Of a stretch of 64,000 bases of DNA, positions 17,168-27,400 are shown one piece after another. Every line of letters begins with the position of its first letter. Position 1 is the stretch's first letter. The notes under the pieces are model-generated. The model was not told the origin of the DNA, searched no databases, and saw only the letters and a program-made list of their open reading frames with translations. The DNA is from Georgenia sp. M64 (GTDB lineage: Bacteria > Actinomycetota > Actinomycetes > Actinomycetales > Actinomycetaceae): positions 496,001-560,000 of the forward strand of contig NZ_CP145809.1 of the NCBI RefSeq assembly GCF_038049925.1. Reading direction: 5' to 3'. A program made the translations under genes and the position numbers.

Positions 17168-19369
17168 ATGAGCACCACGATCCCCACCAGCCAGAGCCCG
17201 GCGAGCCGGGCCGAGACCCTGCCCGCGAGCCCGGACGGCGGCGTCAACCCCGCCTCCCTCGAGCAGCTGCCCTCGGCCGCGACCCCGCCCAGCCCGGGCG
17301 TGACCCCGGTCGAGACCGGTGAGCGGGTCGACGTCGCCGCGCTGGGGAAGATCCTCGACGGGCGCTGGTGGCAGCTGCGACGGGCCGCCCGCGACCTCGC
17401 CCTCGACCCCGAGCTCCAGAAGATCGAGGGCCTGACCATGGACGAGCACCGGGAGCGCGTCCTGGCGCAGTCCCGGCGGCTCGCGGAGATGGGCCTCGTC
17501 CACCGTGCCTACCCGCCGGAGGTCGGCGGCAAGGGTGACCCCGGCGGGAATCTCGCCGGCTTCGAGGAGCTGGCGGTCCTCGACCCGTCGCTGCAGATCA
17601 AGGCCGGCGTCCAGTGGGGCCTGTTCGGCTCCGCGGTCCTGCACCTGGGCAACGAGGAGCACCACCGTCGGTGGCTTCCCGGCATCCTCGACCTCAGCGT
17701 CCCGGGCTGCTTCGCCATGACCGAGATCGGTCACGGGTCCGACGTCGCGTCCATCGCGACGACCGCGACCTACGACGAGTCGACGGCGGAGTTCGTCATC
17801 CACACCCCGATCACCGCCGCACGCAAGGAGTACATCGGCAACGCCGCGCTGCACGGCGTGGCGGCGGTCGTCTTCGCCCAGCTGGTCACCAAGGGCGTGA
17901 ACCACGGGGTCCACGCCTTCTACGTGCCGATCCGGGAGAAGGGGGCCGACGGCGAGATGCGCTTCGTCGACGGGGTCCAGGGCTCGGACGACGGGCTCAA
18001 GGGCGGGCTCCGCGGGGTCGACAACGGGCAGCTGTGGTTCGACCACGTGCGCGTGCCTCGCACGAACCTCCTCAACCGCTACGGGGACGTCGCGGCGGAC
18101 GGCACCTACTCCTCGCCGATCTCCAGCCCGGGACGGCGGTTCTTCACCATGCTCGGCACGCTCGTCCAGGGCCGGGTCTCCCTGTCCGGCGCAGCGGTGA
18201 GCGTGTCGAAGATGGCGCTCGCGATCGCTGTCACCTACGGCACCCAGCGTCGTCAGTTCACCGGCGCGGACGAGCACAGCGAGGTGGTGCTCATGGACTA
18301 CCAGCAGCACCAGCGCCGGCTGCTGCCGCTCCTCGCCCGGACGTACGCGGCAACCTTCGCCCAGAACGAGCTGCTCGACCGGTTCGACGAGGTCTTCTCC
18401 GGCAAGCACGACTCCGACGAGCACCGTCAGGACCTCGAGACTCTCGCGGCCGCGGCCAAGCCGATGACCACGTGGCTCGCGCTCGACGCGCTCCAGGAGG
18501 CGCGGGAGGCCTGCGGCGGCGCCGGCTACATGGCGGAGAACCGTCTGGTCGGACTACGGCAGGACATGGACGTCTACGTCACGTTCGAGGGCGACAACAA
18601 CGTCCTCCTCCAGCTCGTCGGCAAGCGTCTGCTCACCGACTACGGCCGGGAGATGGCGAAGGTCGACATCGCCGGCGCCGTCCGTTACGTCGCTGCTCGG
18701 GCGGCGGACATGACGCTGCACCGCACGCCGCTGCGCCGGGCCGCCCAGTCCGTCCTCGACACCGGTTCCCGGGCGCGCTCGGCCGGGCACCTGCGAGCCG
18801 CAGAGACGCAGCGCGAGCTGCTCGAGGACCGCGTGGAGTCGATGATCGCCGAGATCGCGACGGCGCTGCGGCCGGCCCGGCACGCCTCGCCGGTCGAGGC
18901 GGCCGCGCTGTTCAACGCCCACCAGCACGAGCTCATCGAGGCGGCGCGGTCGCACGCCGAGCTGTTGCAGTGGGAGGCCTTCACCGCCGCGCTGCCCACG
19001 GTGCGCGACCCTCGGACCCGGGAGGTCCTCACCACGCTCCGCGACCTCTACGGCCTCACCCTGATCGAGAAGAACCTCGCCTGGTACCTCATGAACGGGC
19101 GCATCTCGGGCCAGCGCGCAAAGACGGTCACGAGCTACGTCGACAGGCTGCTCACGCGACTCCGCCCGCACGTGAACGACCTCGTCGGCGCCTTCGGGTA
19201 CACCCCGGGTCACCTGCGCGCCACGATCGCCACCGGTGTGGAGGCGGAGCGTCAGCGCGAGGCGCGGGAGTACTTCCGCCACCAGCGTGCCGTCGGGCGC
19301 GAGCCCATCAACGAGAAGGAGCTCCACGCCAGCCAGCAGCGCTCGGGTCTGGCGGAACCGGGAGCCTGA
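17168..19369 (+). CDS. Acyl-CoA oxidase/dehydrogenase, large form
   Basis: A 733-aa FAD enzyme of beta-oxidation. The central flavin domain shows FAMTEIGHGSDVASI, KEYIGNAA and QGRVSLSGAAVSVSKMALAIA; the C-terminal half (CGGAGYMAENRL, VTFEGDNNVLLQLV) is that of acyl-CoA oxidase-type proteins. No membrane segment. It probably makes the trans-2-enoyl-CoA that the nearby MaoC/FabG/FadA set could process. The first about 50 residues are low-complexity Pro/Ser. ATG 17168 is used; the ribosome site is weak. Confidence 0.88.
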   Translation: MSTTIPTSQSPASRAETLPASPDGGVNPASLEQLPSAATPPSPGVTPVETGERVDVAALGKILDGRWWQLRRAARDLALDPELQKIEGLTMDEHRERVLAQSRRLAEMGLVHRAYPPEVGGKGDPGGNLAGFEELAVLDPSLQIKAGVQWGLFGSAVLHLGNEEHHRRWLPGILDLSVPGCFAMTEIGHGSDVASIATTATYDESTAEFVIHTPITAARKEYIGNAALHGVAAVVFAQLVTKGVNHGVHAFYVPIREKGADGEMRFVDGVQGSDDGLKGGLRGVDNGQLWFDHVRVPRTNLLNRYGDVAADGTYSSPISSPGRRFFTMLGTLVQGRVSLSGAAVSVSKMALAIAVTYGTQRRQFTGADEHSEVVLMDYQQHQRRLLPLLARTYAATFAQNELLDRFDEVFSGKHDSDEHRQDLETLAAAAKPMTTWLALDALQEAREACGGAGYMAENRLVGLRQDMDVYVTFEGDNNVLLQLVGKRLLTDYGREMAKVDIAGAVRYVAARAADMTLHRTPLRRAAQSVLDTGSRARSAGHLRAAETQRELLEDRVESMIAEIATALRPARHASPVEAAALFNAHQHELIEAARSHAELLQWEAFTAALPTVRDPRTREVLTTLRDLYGLTLIEKNLAWYLMNGRISGQRAKTVTSYVDRLLTRLRPHVNDLVGAFGYTPGHLRATIATGVEAERQREAREYFRHQRAVGREPINEKELHASQQRSGLAEPGA

Positions 19370-19376
19370 CGCGCTT

Positions 19377-19414
19377 GCCCGGGACACCGGCCTCTGGGGG
19401 TCGGTGTGCCGGGC
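19377..19414 (+). terminator. Terminator of acyl-CoA oxidase gene
   Basis: Arms 19377-19389 and 19402-19414 pair over 12 bp with one G-G mismatch and a 12-nt loop, 7 bp after the TGA. Confidence 0.75.
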
Positions 19415-19445
19415 GAGCCCTCGAGGGTTCCGGATGATCCGCGTG

Positions 19446-19480
19446 GAGCCGTGAGCCGTGAGCCGTGAGCCGTGAGCCGT
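19446..19480. repeat. 7-bp microsatellite (GAGCCGT)x5 upstream of PPTase gene
   Basis: Five perfect copies of GAGCCGT run from 19446 to 19480, followed by a degenerate GAGCTGG. The tract ends 49 bp before the chosen PPTase start, within the probable promoter or leader. Confidence 0.9.
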
Positions 19481-19529
19481 GAGCTGGTGCTGCCGCCCAG
19501 CGGTGACTCGATCGCGCGAGGATGACGGA

Positions 19530-20300
19530 GTGGGCATCGCCGTGGTGGACGTCTGGTTCGTCGCCGCCGGCGTGGGCGAGCAGTGGTTGACCGAGCGGGC
19601 CACCTCCGACGACCGCGGCCTGCCCGCCGAGCTGGACGCCGTTGAGGGGAGGCGCGCACGGCAGCTGCGGACGGACCGGCGAGCCGCCTTCGTGGTGGCA
19701 CGCGTCATGCTGCGCCGAGTTCTCGGTGAGCGGCTGGGGCTCACTCCGGAGGACGTGCCGCTCGTCGCGCGCTGCGTGGTTTGCGGGGAGGCGCACGGGC
19801 AGGTCCATATTGAGGGCGTCGAGGGGCTGTGGGTCAGCGTGACCCGCAGCTCGGGTGTGCTCGCTGTCGCGCTGACTGACGCCGGACCTGTCGGCATCGA
19901 CGTCGAGTCGGTCGCCTCCGTCGATGCAGCCCCGGTTGCGGACGTCGCACTCTCACCCGGTGAACGGCTCCACGTCGAGGCTCTCGCGCCGGCCGAGCGG
20001 CGGGACGCCGTCGCCGCCGCCTGGGTGCGGAAGGAGGCGGCGCTGAAGGCGCTCGGGACGGGTCTGCGGCGCTCCCCGTCTGACCTCGAGCTCGTGCCGC
20101 TCGTCGGCGGTGCGGCTGTCCGAGGTGTCCCCGATCTGCAGGTCGCCGACCTCGGGATCGGGGCTGGGATCGTCGGCGCGGTCGCCGTGCTGCTGCGCGG
20201 TGTTGACCCGGGCGGTGCAGCCACGGACGGACGTTCGCGGGTCGAGGTTCGGACCTTCGAGGGCGAGATCGTGCTGGCCGCGGAGCGGCGCGATCAGTAG
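19530..20300 (+). CDS. 4'-phosphopantetheinyl transferase, Sfp type
   Basis: A 256-aa protein with the Sfp signatures VGIDVE (Asp124, Glu126) and WVRKEAALKALGTGL (Trp165, Lys168, Glu169, Lys173). It transfers phosphopantetheine from CoA to a Ser of carrier proteins. The obvious nearby client is the carrier domain of the Pls/PosA synthetase 4 kb away. Start GTG 19530 is preceded by GAGGA; an in-frame ATG-less extension to 19479 would run into the 7-bp repeat. The 3' end overlaps the convergent DUF222 gene by 7 bp. Confidence 0.85.
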   Translation: MGIAVVDVWFVAAGVGEQWLTERATSDDRGLPAELDAVEGRRARQLRTDRRAAFVVARVMLRRVLGERLGLTPEDVPLVARCVVCGEAHGQVHIEGVEGLWVSVTRSSGVLAVALTDAGPVGIDVESVASVDAAPVADVALSPGERLHVEALAPAERRDAVAAAWVRKEAALKALGTGLRRSPSDLELVPLVGGAAVRGVPDLQVADLGIGAGIVGAVAVLLRGVDPGGAATDGRSRVEVRTFEGEIVLAAERRDQ

Positions 20301-22876
20301 GGCGGGGTGCCGGGGTCTGGGGGTGGATCGCCGGGTGCGGCGCCGGTGAGGTGTTTCGTCGTGGGTCGGCGGTCGGCGAGGTGGGGCGGTGTGTGGGGGA
20401 GCATGGTGATGGTGCCGTTGATCTCTCGTCGGTAGGCGTGTCCGGTGGGGGTGAGCCATTCGAAGATGCCGGGTTGGGGCTGGACGACGGTGAAGATGCC
20501 GGCGGTTTTGATGGTGTGGTCGCGGGTGCACAGGGGTCCGCCGTTGTGTGCGGCGGTGGGGCCGCCGTGGGCCCAGGCTTGGGTGTGGTCGTACTGGCAG
20601 CGGTGGGCGGGGGTGGTGCAGCCGGGGCGGACGCAGGTGCGGTCGCGTTGGCGGACGTGGTCGAGGAGGTCGGCGGGGGGCCGGTAGCGGGTGCGGCCGA
20701 CGTCGAGGACGGCTCCGGTGAGGGGGTCGGTGACGATCCGGCGCCAGGTGCCGCCGGCGGCGAGGGCGCGGGCGACGTCGGGGGTGATGGGGCCGTAGCC
20801 GGTGAGGGTGGCGACACCGGCGGGCGGGTCGTCGGGGAACTCGCCGGGCACCGCGGGCGTGTCCTGCGGTGGGTCAGAGGTCGGCGTGTCCTGCGGCGGG
20901 TCGGAGGTCGGCGGGTCGGAGGTCGGCGGGTCGGAGGTCGGCGGTGACTCTGCCGGGTCGTCGGGGGGCTGGCCGGGCACCGTGGGAGCGTCCTGCGGCG
21001 GACCTGACGTCGGCGGTGGCTGCTGCGTGGTGGTGGTCGGTGGGGTGGCGGTGGCTGGTGGGAGGAGGACGGACAGGGGTACGTCGAGGCGGATGTCGAC
21101 CTTGGGTGGGTCGCCGAACCACTCGCCGTCGGTGGGGATGAGCAGGTATAGCGGGGGCAGGCAGGGGCCCTCGCCGGGGTCCTGGGGGGCGGCGGGGCAC
21201 CGGCAGGTCGTCCCGGACTCGACGGCCCCGGTCCCGGCATCGGCGTCGGCTGCGGTATCGGCTGCGGCATCGGCATCGGCTGCGGTGGCGGCGTCGGCGT
21301 CGGCGTCGGCGTCGCTGTTGGTGGCGGCGTGGACGTCGCCCTCGGCGTGGTCGTGGTCGTGGCCGGGGGTGTGGGTGGTGGGGCGGAAGCGGCCGGTGAT
21401 GAGGGCGAGGAGGATGTCGGCTCGGAGCTGGTCGGTGGTGCGGGTGTCGCCGGCGGCGCGGGCGCTCTGGGCCATGTGGTCCAGGACGAGGTCGATCTGG
21501 ACGCAGGTGGTGGCGGTGGTGACGGCGCTGATGCGGCCCATGCCGTCGGGTAGGGGCTGGGTGTGGGTGACGTGGCGGCGGGCGCGGGCGCGGTGGTGGC
21601 GGGCCTGGGCATCGTGGGGGTCGACGGCGATGAGCTTGTCGGCGAGGTCGCGCACGAGCTGGGGGTGGGTGCGCCGGTCGGCCTCGGTGAGGATGTCGTG
21701 CTCGACCATCCACGCCACGGGGGTGGGGCTGTGGTGGAGGGTGGCGACGATGGTGGCGGCCTTGCGGTAGTCGATCTGACCGGATTCGAGGTGGGCGCGG
21801 GTCGCGGTGAAGGACCGGGTCAGGCCCTGGCCGGTGGCGACGAGCTTGGCGGCGTCCTGCCGGGTGGTGGCCAGGCGTAGGGCGAGCTCTTCGGCGGTGC
21901 CGTCGATGGTCTTGGGGGCGGCGGCGCCGGTCTTGGCGTACATCACCGGTTCGGTGGCGACGTGGGCGGCGGCGAGCGCGGCCCGTCCGGCGGACCAGGA
22001 CTCCAGGCGTTTGTAGGCGGCGACGACCTCGACCTTGGCGAAGGGGGCGAGGGCGTCGAGGTCGATCTCGTCCAGCAGGGCGGCGAGCTCGGGGCCCGGG
22101 GCCATCGAGGCCAGGACGTTCAGGGCCACCCCGAGGGTGGCCGCGTGCTCGGCGTAGACCTGGGCGATGACCTCCGCGATCGGCCGGTCGAGCCGACGCC
22201 GCCGCCTGACCCGCGCAGCATCTTCGTCCCCGACCCCGTCCCCGGCCGAGTCCTCACTGTCGACATCCGCGCCGGTGTCGGCGTTGGCGTCGGCAGCGGC
22301 AGTGGCAGTGGCCTCGGCGTCGGCCTCGGCGTCGGCAGCGGTGGTGTTCTCGGCCTGGTCGTCGCCATCGACGTGCGCGACGGTGGCTGAGCCGGAGCCG
22401 GAGCCGGAGCCAGAGCCGGAGCCGGCGGTCGGGTCGGTTCCGGAGTGGGCGGCCGGGTCGGTGTCAGTGACAGTGGGCAGGGGCGGGGTGAGGGTCTCGG
22501 CGACGGCCTGGTACCCGCCGGGGCCGAGGAGCTGGTCGAAGACGTCCTGGGACCAGCGGTGGCCGTCGTGGGCCTGGTCGGCCAGGCCCTTGATGCCCAG
22601 CGTGGTCAGGGTGCGGGCCCGGGCGATGCGTTCCTCGGTCCGCCACTGCCGCTGCACGGCGATCAGGTGCTCGCACCCACCGTTGGTCAGCGCGTCGGCG
22701 TAGCAGCAGTACCCGCGCTCGCGCGCCTGCGCATCCCGGTCATCGGCATCGCCGCCCTGGGCGGCCCGGGCGTCGCCATCACGAGTGTGGGTGTCCGCAG
22801 GCCGGTCGTCGCCGGCCGAGCCGCCGCGGTCGCAGGCCGCCGACTCCGGGTCCTGGTCCACCGCTCCCACCTCCAC
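20294..22876 (-). CDS. DUF222/HNH endonuclease (13E12-repeat family)
   Basis: An 860-aa protein with a DUF222 region (about 240-500) and a C-terminal HNH motif (CVRPGCTTPAHRCQYDHTQ, AWAHGGPTAAHNGGPLC). Such proteins are repeated in actinobacterial genomes; their role is unproven. Three low-complexity inserts are striking: Gly-Ser dipeptides (about 150-160), Asp-Ala runs (about 175-205 and 520-560) and TSDPP repeats near the middle of the C-terminal half. The start is uncertain: GTG 22876 is used, but GTG about 15 bp further in is equally possible. Confidence 0.8.
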   Translation of the reverse strand: MEVGAVDQDPESAACDRGGSAGDDRPADTHTRDGDARAAQGGDADDRDAQARERGYCCYADALTNGGCEHLIAVQRQWRTEERIARARTLTTLGIKGLADQAHDGHRWSQDVFDQLLGPGGYQAVAETLTPPLPTVTDTDPAAHSGTDPTAGSGSGSGSGSGSATVAHVDGDDQAENTTAADAEADAEATATAAADANADTGADVDSEDSAGDGVGDEDAARVRRRRRLDRPIAEVIAQVYAEHAATLGVALNVLASMAPGPELAALLDEIDLDALAPFAKVEVVAAYKRLESWSAGRAALAAAHVATEPVMYAKTGAAAPKTIDGTAEELALRLATTRQDAAKLVATGQGLTRSFTATRAHLESGQIDYRKAATIVATLHHSPTPVAWMVEHDILTEADRRTHPQLVRDLADKLIAVDPHDAQARHHRARARRHVTHTQPLPDGMGRISAVTTATTCVQIDLVLDHMAQSARAAGDTRTTDQLRADILLALITGRFRPTTHTPGHDHDHAEGDVHAATNSDADADADAATAADADAAADTAADADAGTGAVESGTTCRCPAAPQDPGEGPCLPPLYLLIPTDGEWFGDPPKVDIRLDVPLSVLLPPATATPPTTTTQQPPPTSGPPQDAPTVPGQPPDDPAESPPTSDPPTSDPPTSDPPQDTPTSDPPQDTPAVPGEFPDDPPAGVATLTGYGPITPDVARALAAGGTWRRIVTDPLTGAVLDVGRTRYRPPADLLDHVRQRDRTCVRPGCTTPAHRCQYDHTQAWAHGGPTAAHNGGPLCTRDHTIKTAGIFTVVQPQPGIFEWLTPTGHAYRREINGTITMLPHTPPHLADRRPTTKHLTGAAPGDPPPDPGTPPY

Positions 22877-23104
22877 CTCGAACTGATGTTCCCACCGTAG
22901 AGAGGGGGTGTGACATCGACACCACGACTGTGAACACCGCCCCGACGACGGCCCTGTGAGCTCGCCGCTATGCCGGTACCCGAAGACGGCCTCGTGAAAG
23001 GCGGCGGACAGGAACTGAGGGTTGGCCCCCGAAGGTCAGATGGGCGTGGCGGTGGGAGAGCCCATTGGTCACGGGCCAGCGCCGGCCCCGTCGTGGCCGG
23101 CCGC

Positions 23105-24439
23105 CTACGACCCCGGCAGCGCGGGCAGCCGCGGGCGGTCGAGCCACGCGGTGAGGACGGCGTCAACGCGCTCGGCCAGTGCGGGGCCACCCGCCAGCTC
23201 CGCCCGATGGGCCGCCAGTGAGCGGAACTGTCCGATGGTGACGGTGCCGTACCGGTGCCGTCCGGTCCAGGTCCGCAGAAGCTCGAAGAACGCCTCGTCA
23301 CCGAGCGTCCGGCGGAGCGCGTGCAGGGTCAGCGCGCCCCGCTTGTAGATGAGGTCGTCGAAGATCCGCTCGGGCCCGGGATCGGAGACGACGAGGTCCT
23401 GGGCGGCGCCGTCCAGCCGCCGGTGCCACGTCCGTGCGAGGGTGTCGGCGCTGTCGCCACCCGAGTGCTCGGACCACAGCCACTCGGCGTACGAGGCGAA
23501 GCCCTCGTTCAGCCAGATGTGCCGCCAGGAGTCCACGGTGAGGGAGTTCCCGAACCACTGGTGCGCGAGCTCGTGCGGGACCAGGCGTGCGCCGTCGTCG
23601 TCGCTCAGGTGGTTGGAGCCGAAGACCGACATCCCCTGCGCCTCGACCGGGATCTCGAGCGGGTCGGCGGTCACGACGACCGAGTACTCAGCGAACGGAT
23701 AGGGCCCGAAGACCTCCGTGAAGTAGGTCATGAGCTCGCGGTGGCGCGCTAGCAGCCGCTGCGCGGCCGCGCGGTGGGCCACGGGCACGACCACCCGCTG
23801 CGGGACCGGGTGCTCACCCAGCGCGACGCTCTCGTAGTGCCCGACCTGGACGGTGGCAAGGTACGTGGCGGTCGGATGGCGCTCCTCGTAGACCCACGTG
23901 GTCGCCGAGGACCGCTCCTTGCGCGCGACCAGCTCCCCATGAGCCAGGACGAAGAAGGGCCGGTCCACCGTCAGCGCGGTCCGATAGGTGGACTTGTCGC
24001 CGGGCCGGTCGTTGCACGGGAACCACGACGGCGCCCCGGTCGGCTGGCTCGCGACGAGCACGCCCTCCTCCAGCTCCTCCCAGCCCACCGGCCCCCACGG
24101 GCTGCGCACGGGGACCGGCCGACCGCCGTAGCGCACGGAGATCTCGAGCAGCGCGCCGTCGCCGACCTCCTCCGCGAACCGCAGGACCAGCTTGTCGCCG
24201 CGGTGGCGGTAGCGCGTGAGCACGGCGCCACGCACCGCGACCTTCTCCACCGTCAGCCCCGCGAGGTCGAGAGCGATCTCGCGCACCTCCTCGCGTGTGC
24301 GCACGGTCAGCGTGGCGACGCCGGCGAGCACGTTGGGCACCACCCGGTAGGTCAGGTCCAGGTCGTAGTGCTCGACGTGGATGCTCCGGCTCCCGTGCGC
24401 GGGCTCGTACCGGTCGGTCTCCTCGTCGCCCGCGCTCAC
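23105..24439 (-). CDS. Compact M1 family zinc metallopeptidase, coupled to the NRPS gene
   Basis: A 444-aa M1 (gluzincin) peptidase: HELAH (289-293), 18 residues, then Glu312 in NEGFASYAEW. The usual GAMEN exopeptidase motif is replaced by PVEAQ (264-268), which keeps the Glu. There is no signal peptide or membrane segment and no C-terminal HEAT-like domain. Its ATG overlaps the stop of the Pls/PosA gene by 4 bp, so the two are made together. From memory, the epsilon-poly-lysine-degrading enzymes of Streptomyces are zinc aminopeptidases of this class; a similar role in trimming or detoxifying the NRPS product is inferred. Confidence 0.88.
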   Translation of the reverse strand: MSAGDEETDRYEPAHGSRSIHVEHYDLDLTYRVVPNVLAGVATLTVRTREEVREIALDLAGLTVEKVAVRGAVLTRYRHRGDKLVLRFAEEVGDGALLEISVRYGGRPVPVRSPWGPVGWEELEEGVLVASQPTGAPSWFPCNDRPGDKSTYRTALTVDRPFFVLAHGELVARKERSSATTWVYEERHPTATYLATVQVGHYESVALGEHPVPQRVVVPVAHRAAAQRLLARHRELMTYFTEVFGPYPFAEYSVVVTADPLEIPVEAQGMSVFGSNHLSDDDGARLVPHELAHQWFGNSLTVDSWRHIWLNEGFASYAEWLWSEHSGGDSADTLARTWHRRLDGAAQDLVVSDPGPERIFDDLIYKRGALTLHALRRTLGDEAFFELLRTWTGRHRYGTVTIGQFRSLAAHRAELAGGPALAERVDAVLTAWLDRPRLPALPGS

Positions 24440-27400
24440 CGGCGGCTCCTCTCGTCGTCGGCACTGTCGTGGGTGGAACGTGGCCGGCCGGCCCTGTCGT
24501 CGGCACCTGACCGGTGACCGACCTTGCGGTCGCCACCAGCACGGAGGCCGGCTCCGTCGTCGTGGCGGGTTCCGTGCACGTCGGTGCGCCAGGGCGCGAT
24601 CGGGTTGCCCACCCAGCGCGTGGCCGGGGGCACACGCTCGCCCCGCAGGACCAGCGACGCCGGTCCTACCGTGGCACCGTCCTCCAGGGCCGCGGCGGGG
24701 AGGATGACCCCGTGCGGGCCGAGGGTGGCCCCGTCAGCGAGGGTGACGGTGTCCAGGGCCATCACCCGGTCGTGGAAGAGGTGGGTCTGGACCACGCAGC
24801 CCGGCCCGACGGCGGCGCCGTCCCCCAGGTGGACGAGGTCGGCCTCGGGCAGCCAGTAGGTCTGGCACCAGACGCCGCGTCCGATCCGCGCTCCCATCGC
24901 GCGCAGCCACCACACCAGCGCGACGGTGCCGGCGACCGCGTCGGCGAAGAACGGGGCGGCGAGGACCTCGGTGAAGGTGTCCGCGAGCTCGCCGCGCCAG
25001 ACGAACGAGCTCCACAGCGGGTGCTCCCCGGCACGCACCCGTCCCACCACGAGCCACTTCACCGCCACGGTCACCAGTGCGGCGACGGCTCCGGCGGCGA
25101 GGAGCACCAGGCCCCCCAGGGCGGCGGCGAGGCCCCAGCCGCCCGCGAGCACGAGCGCCTGGAGGAGCGCGGCGGTGCCCAGCGCGAGGAGGCCGAGCGC
25201 GACGACGGCGCCGAGCCGCATGATCTCGACCGCACCGCGCAGCCGCCTCAGCCGTGCGGGTGGGGAGTAGGTCCGCTCGCCGTCGTCGAGGGTCGCGGCC
25301 CGGGGAAGGAGGACCGGCGGGCTGCCGAGGTAGCTCGAGCCGGACCGCACCTTGTCCGGCGTCGCCGAGAGGACGGCCACGAGGCCGTTCTTCGGCACGG
25401 TCCGTCCCGGCGCCGTCATGCCGGAGTTGCCGAGAAAGGCCCGCCGGCCCACCTTCGCCCGGGCCACGCGCAGCCAGCCGCCGCCCAGCTCGTAGGCGGC
25501 GACCATGGTGTCGTCGGCGAGGAACGCCCCCGACTTCACCCGCATCATGCTGGGGATCCCGATGACGGTGGAGATTTCGGTGTCCCGGCCGACCTCCGCC
25601 CCGAGCAGCCGCAGCCAGGCGGGCGTGAGGACCGAGGAGTACAGCGGGAACAGCACGGTGCGGGCAGAGTCCATGAGCCGCTCGGTGCACCACGCCCGCC
25701 ACGCCTGGGTCGAGCGGACCGGGTGGTACCCCTCCCGCAGCCCCCGGCCCAGCACCCGTACCACGGCGACGACGAGGCCCGCGTACACCGCGAACGCCAC
25801 CAGCGCCGCCCCCGCCCCGGCCAGGAGGGCCGGCCCGAGCGCGGCGCCCGCGGTCGGTGCGTCGCGGACCGCCAGGCCCACCAGCACGAGCCCGACGGCG
25901 ACGGCGAGCGGCCCCAGCGCCGCGATGCCCGCGCCGGACAGGGCGTAGACGAGGGGCCAGCGGCGCGGCTCGGGCGGCCGCTCGGCCGGCCACGGGTGGC
26001 GCGCGCGGCGCACCCGCGTGGCGGGCGAGCCCGACCAGTACTCGTCCTCCCCGGTGGCGCCGTGCAGGGCCGAGCCGGCGGCGAGGTCGGTGCCCGCCCC
26101 CACCCGCGCACCCGGGTAGAGCACGCTGCGGGCCCCCACCGTCGCGCGGGCACCGATGCTCACGTGCCCGACGTGGACGACGTCCCCGTCGACCCAGTGC
26201 CCGGAGAGGTCGACCTCGGGCTCCACGGCGCAGCGCCCGCCCAGCGTGAGCATCCCGGTGACCGGCGGGACGGCGTGGAGGGTGACCCCGCGACCCATGC
26301 GCACGCCGAGCGCCCGCGCGTACAGCCCCACCCACGGCGCGCTCGCCGGGGTGACGGCGCCGAAGCCCTCGGCGAGCCGCTCGGCCGCCCAGATCCGCAG
26401 GTGCACGCCCCCGCCGCGGGGGTAGGTCCCCGGCCGCACGCCGCGCAGGAGGAGGCGGGCGCCGAGGGCGCTGACCCCCATGCGTCCGAGCGGGCTCACC
26501 GTCAGGACCCAGCCGGCCACGACCCACCACCAGGACACCGGCGCCGCCCACGGCACGGCCCACGCGGCGACGAGGAGGTTGTTCAGCGCCGCGAGGGCCG
26601 TCAGCCAGCGCAGCGCGACGAGGGTGCGCAGCGGCACCAGGGCGAGGAGCTGGATGATCTGCGCGCGTCGCGGGACCGGGACGGGGACCGCGGGCGGCGC
26701 GTGCTCGACGGCCGCGGCGGGCCAGCGGGCGTCGAGGTGGTCGGCCAGGTCGCCCAGCAGCGGGTGGTCGTAGACCTCGGCGACCGTCATCTCCGGGTAG
26801 CGCCGTCGCAGCGCCGAGACGAGCTGGGCGGCGGTGAGCGAGCTGCCCCCGCGGGCGAAGAAGTCCTCGTCCTCGTCGGCGGGTCGGACCCCGATGACCT
26901 CCGCCCAACGCCCGGCCACCCAGCCGGCGGTCCCCCTCAGCGGGGACGGCGCCTCGGCGTCGCCCCCGGGGAGCGGCCACGGCAGCGCGTCGCGGTCGAC
27001 CTTGCCGGACGTCCGTGTCGGGATGGAGTCGACGACGGCGAGCAGCGGGATCATCGCTGCCGGCAGGGTCTCGCGGAGGTGGGCCAGCAGCTCCGCCGGT
27101 TCCGGCGCGGGCAGGTCCTTCTCGGCGACGACGTACCCGACGAGGACGGCCACCCCCGACGGCGTGCGGCGCACCGCGCCGGCGGCCGCACCGACCCCCG
27201 GCAGGGCGAGCAGCGCGGCGTCCAGCTCGCCCAGCTCGATGCGGCGGCCGTTGACCTTGACCTGGTCGTCGGCCCGGCCGACGAACACCAGTCCCTCGGG
27301 GTCGAGCCGGACGAGGTCCCCGCTGCGGTAGGCCCGCTCCCACCCGAGCGAGGCCATGGGGGCGAACCGGGCGGCGTCGAGGGCAGGGTCGAGGTACCGG

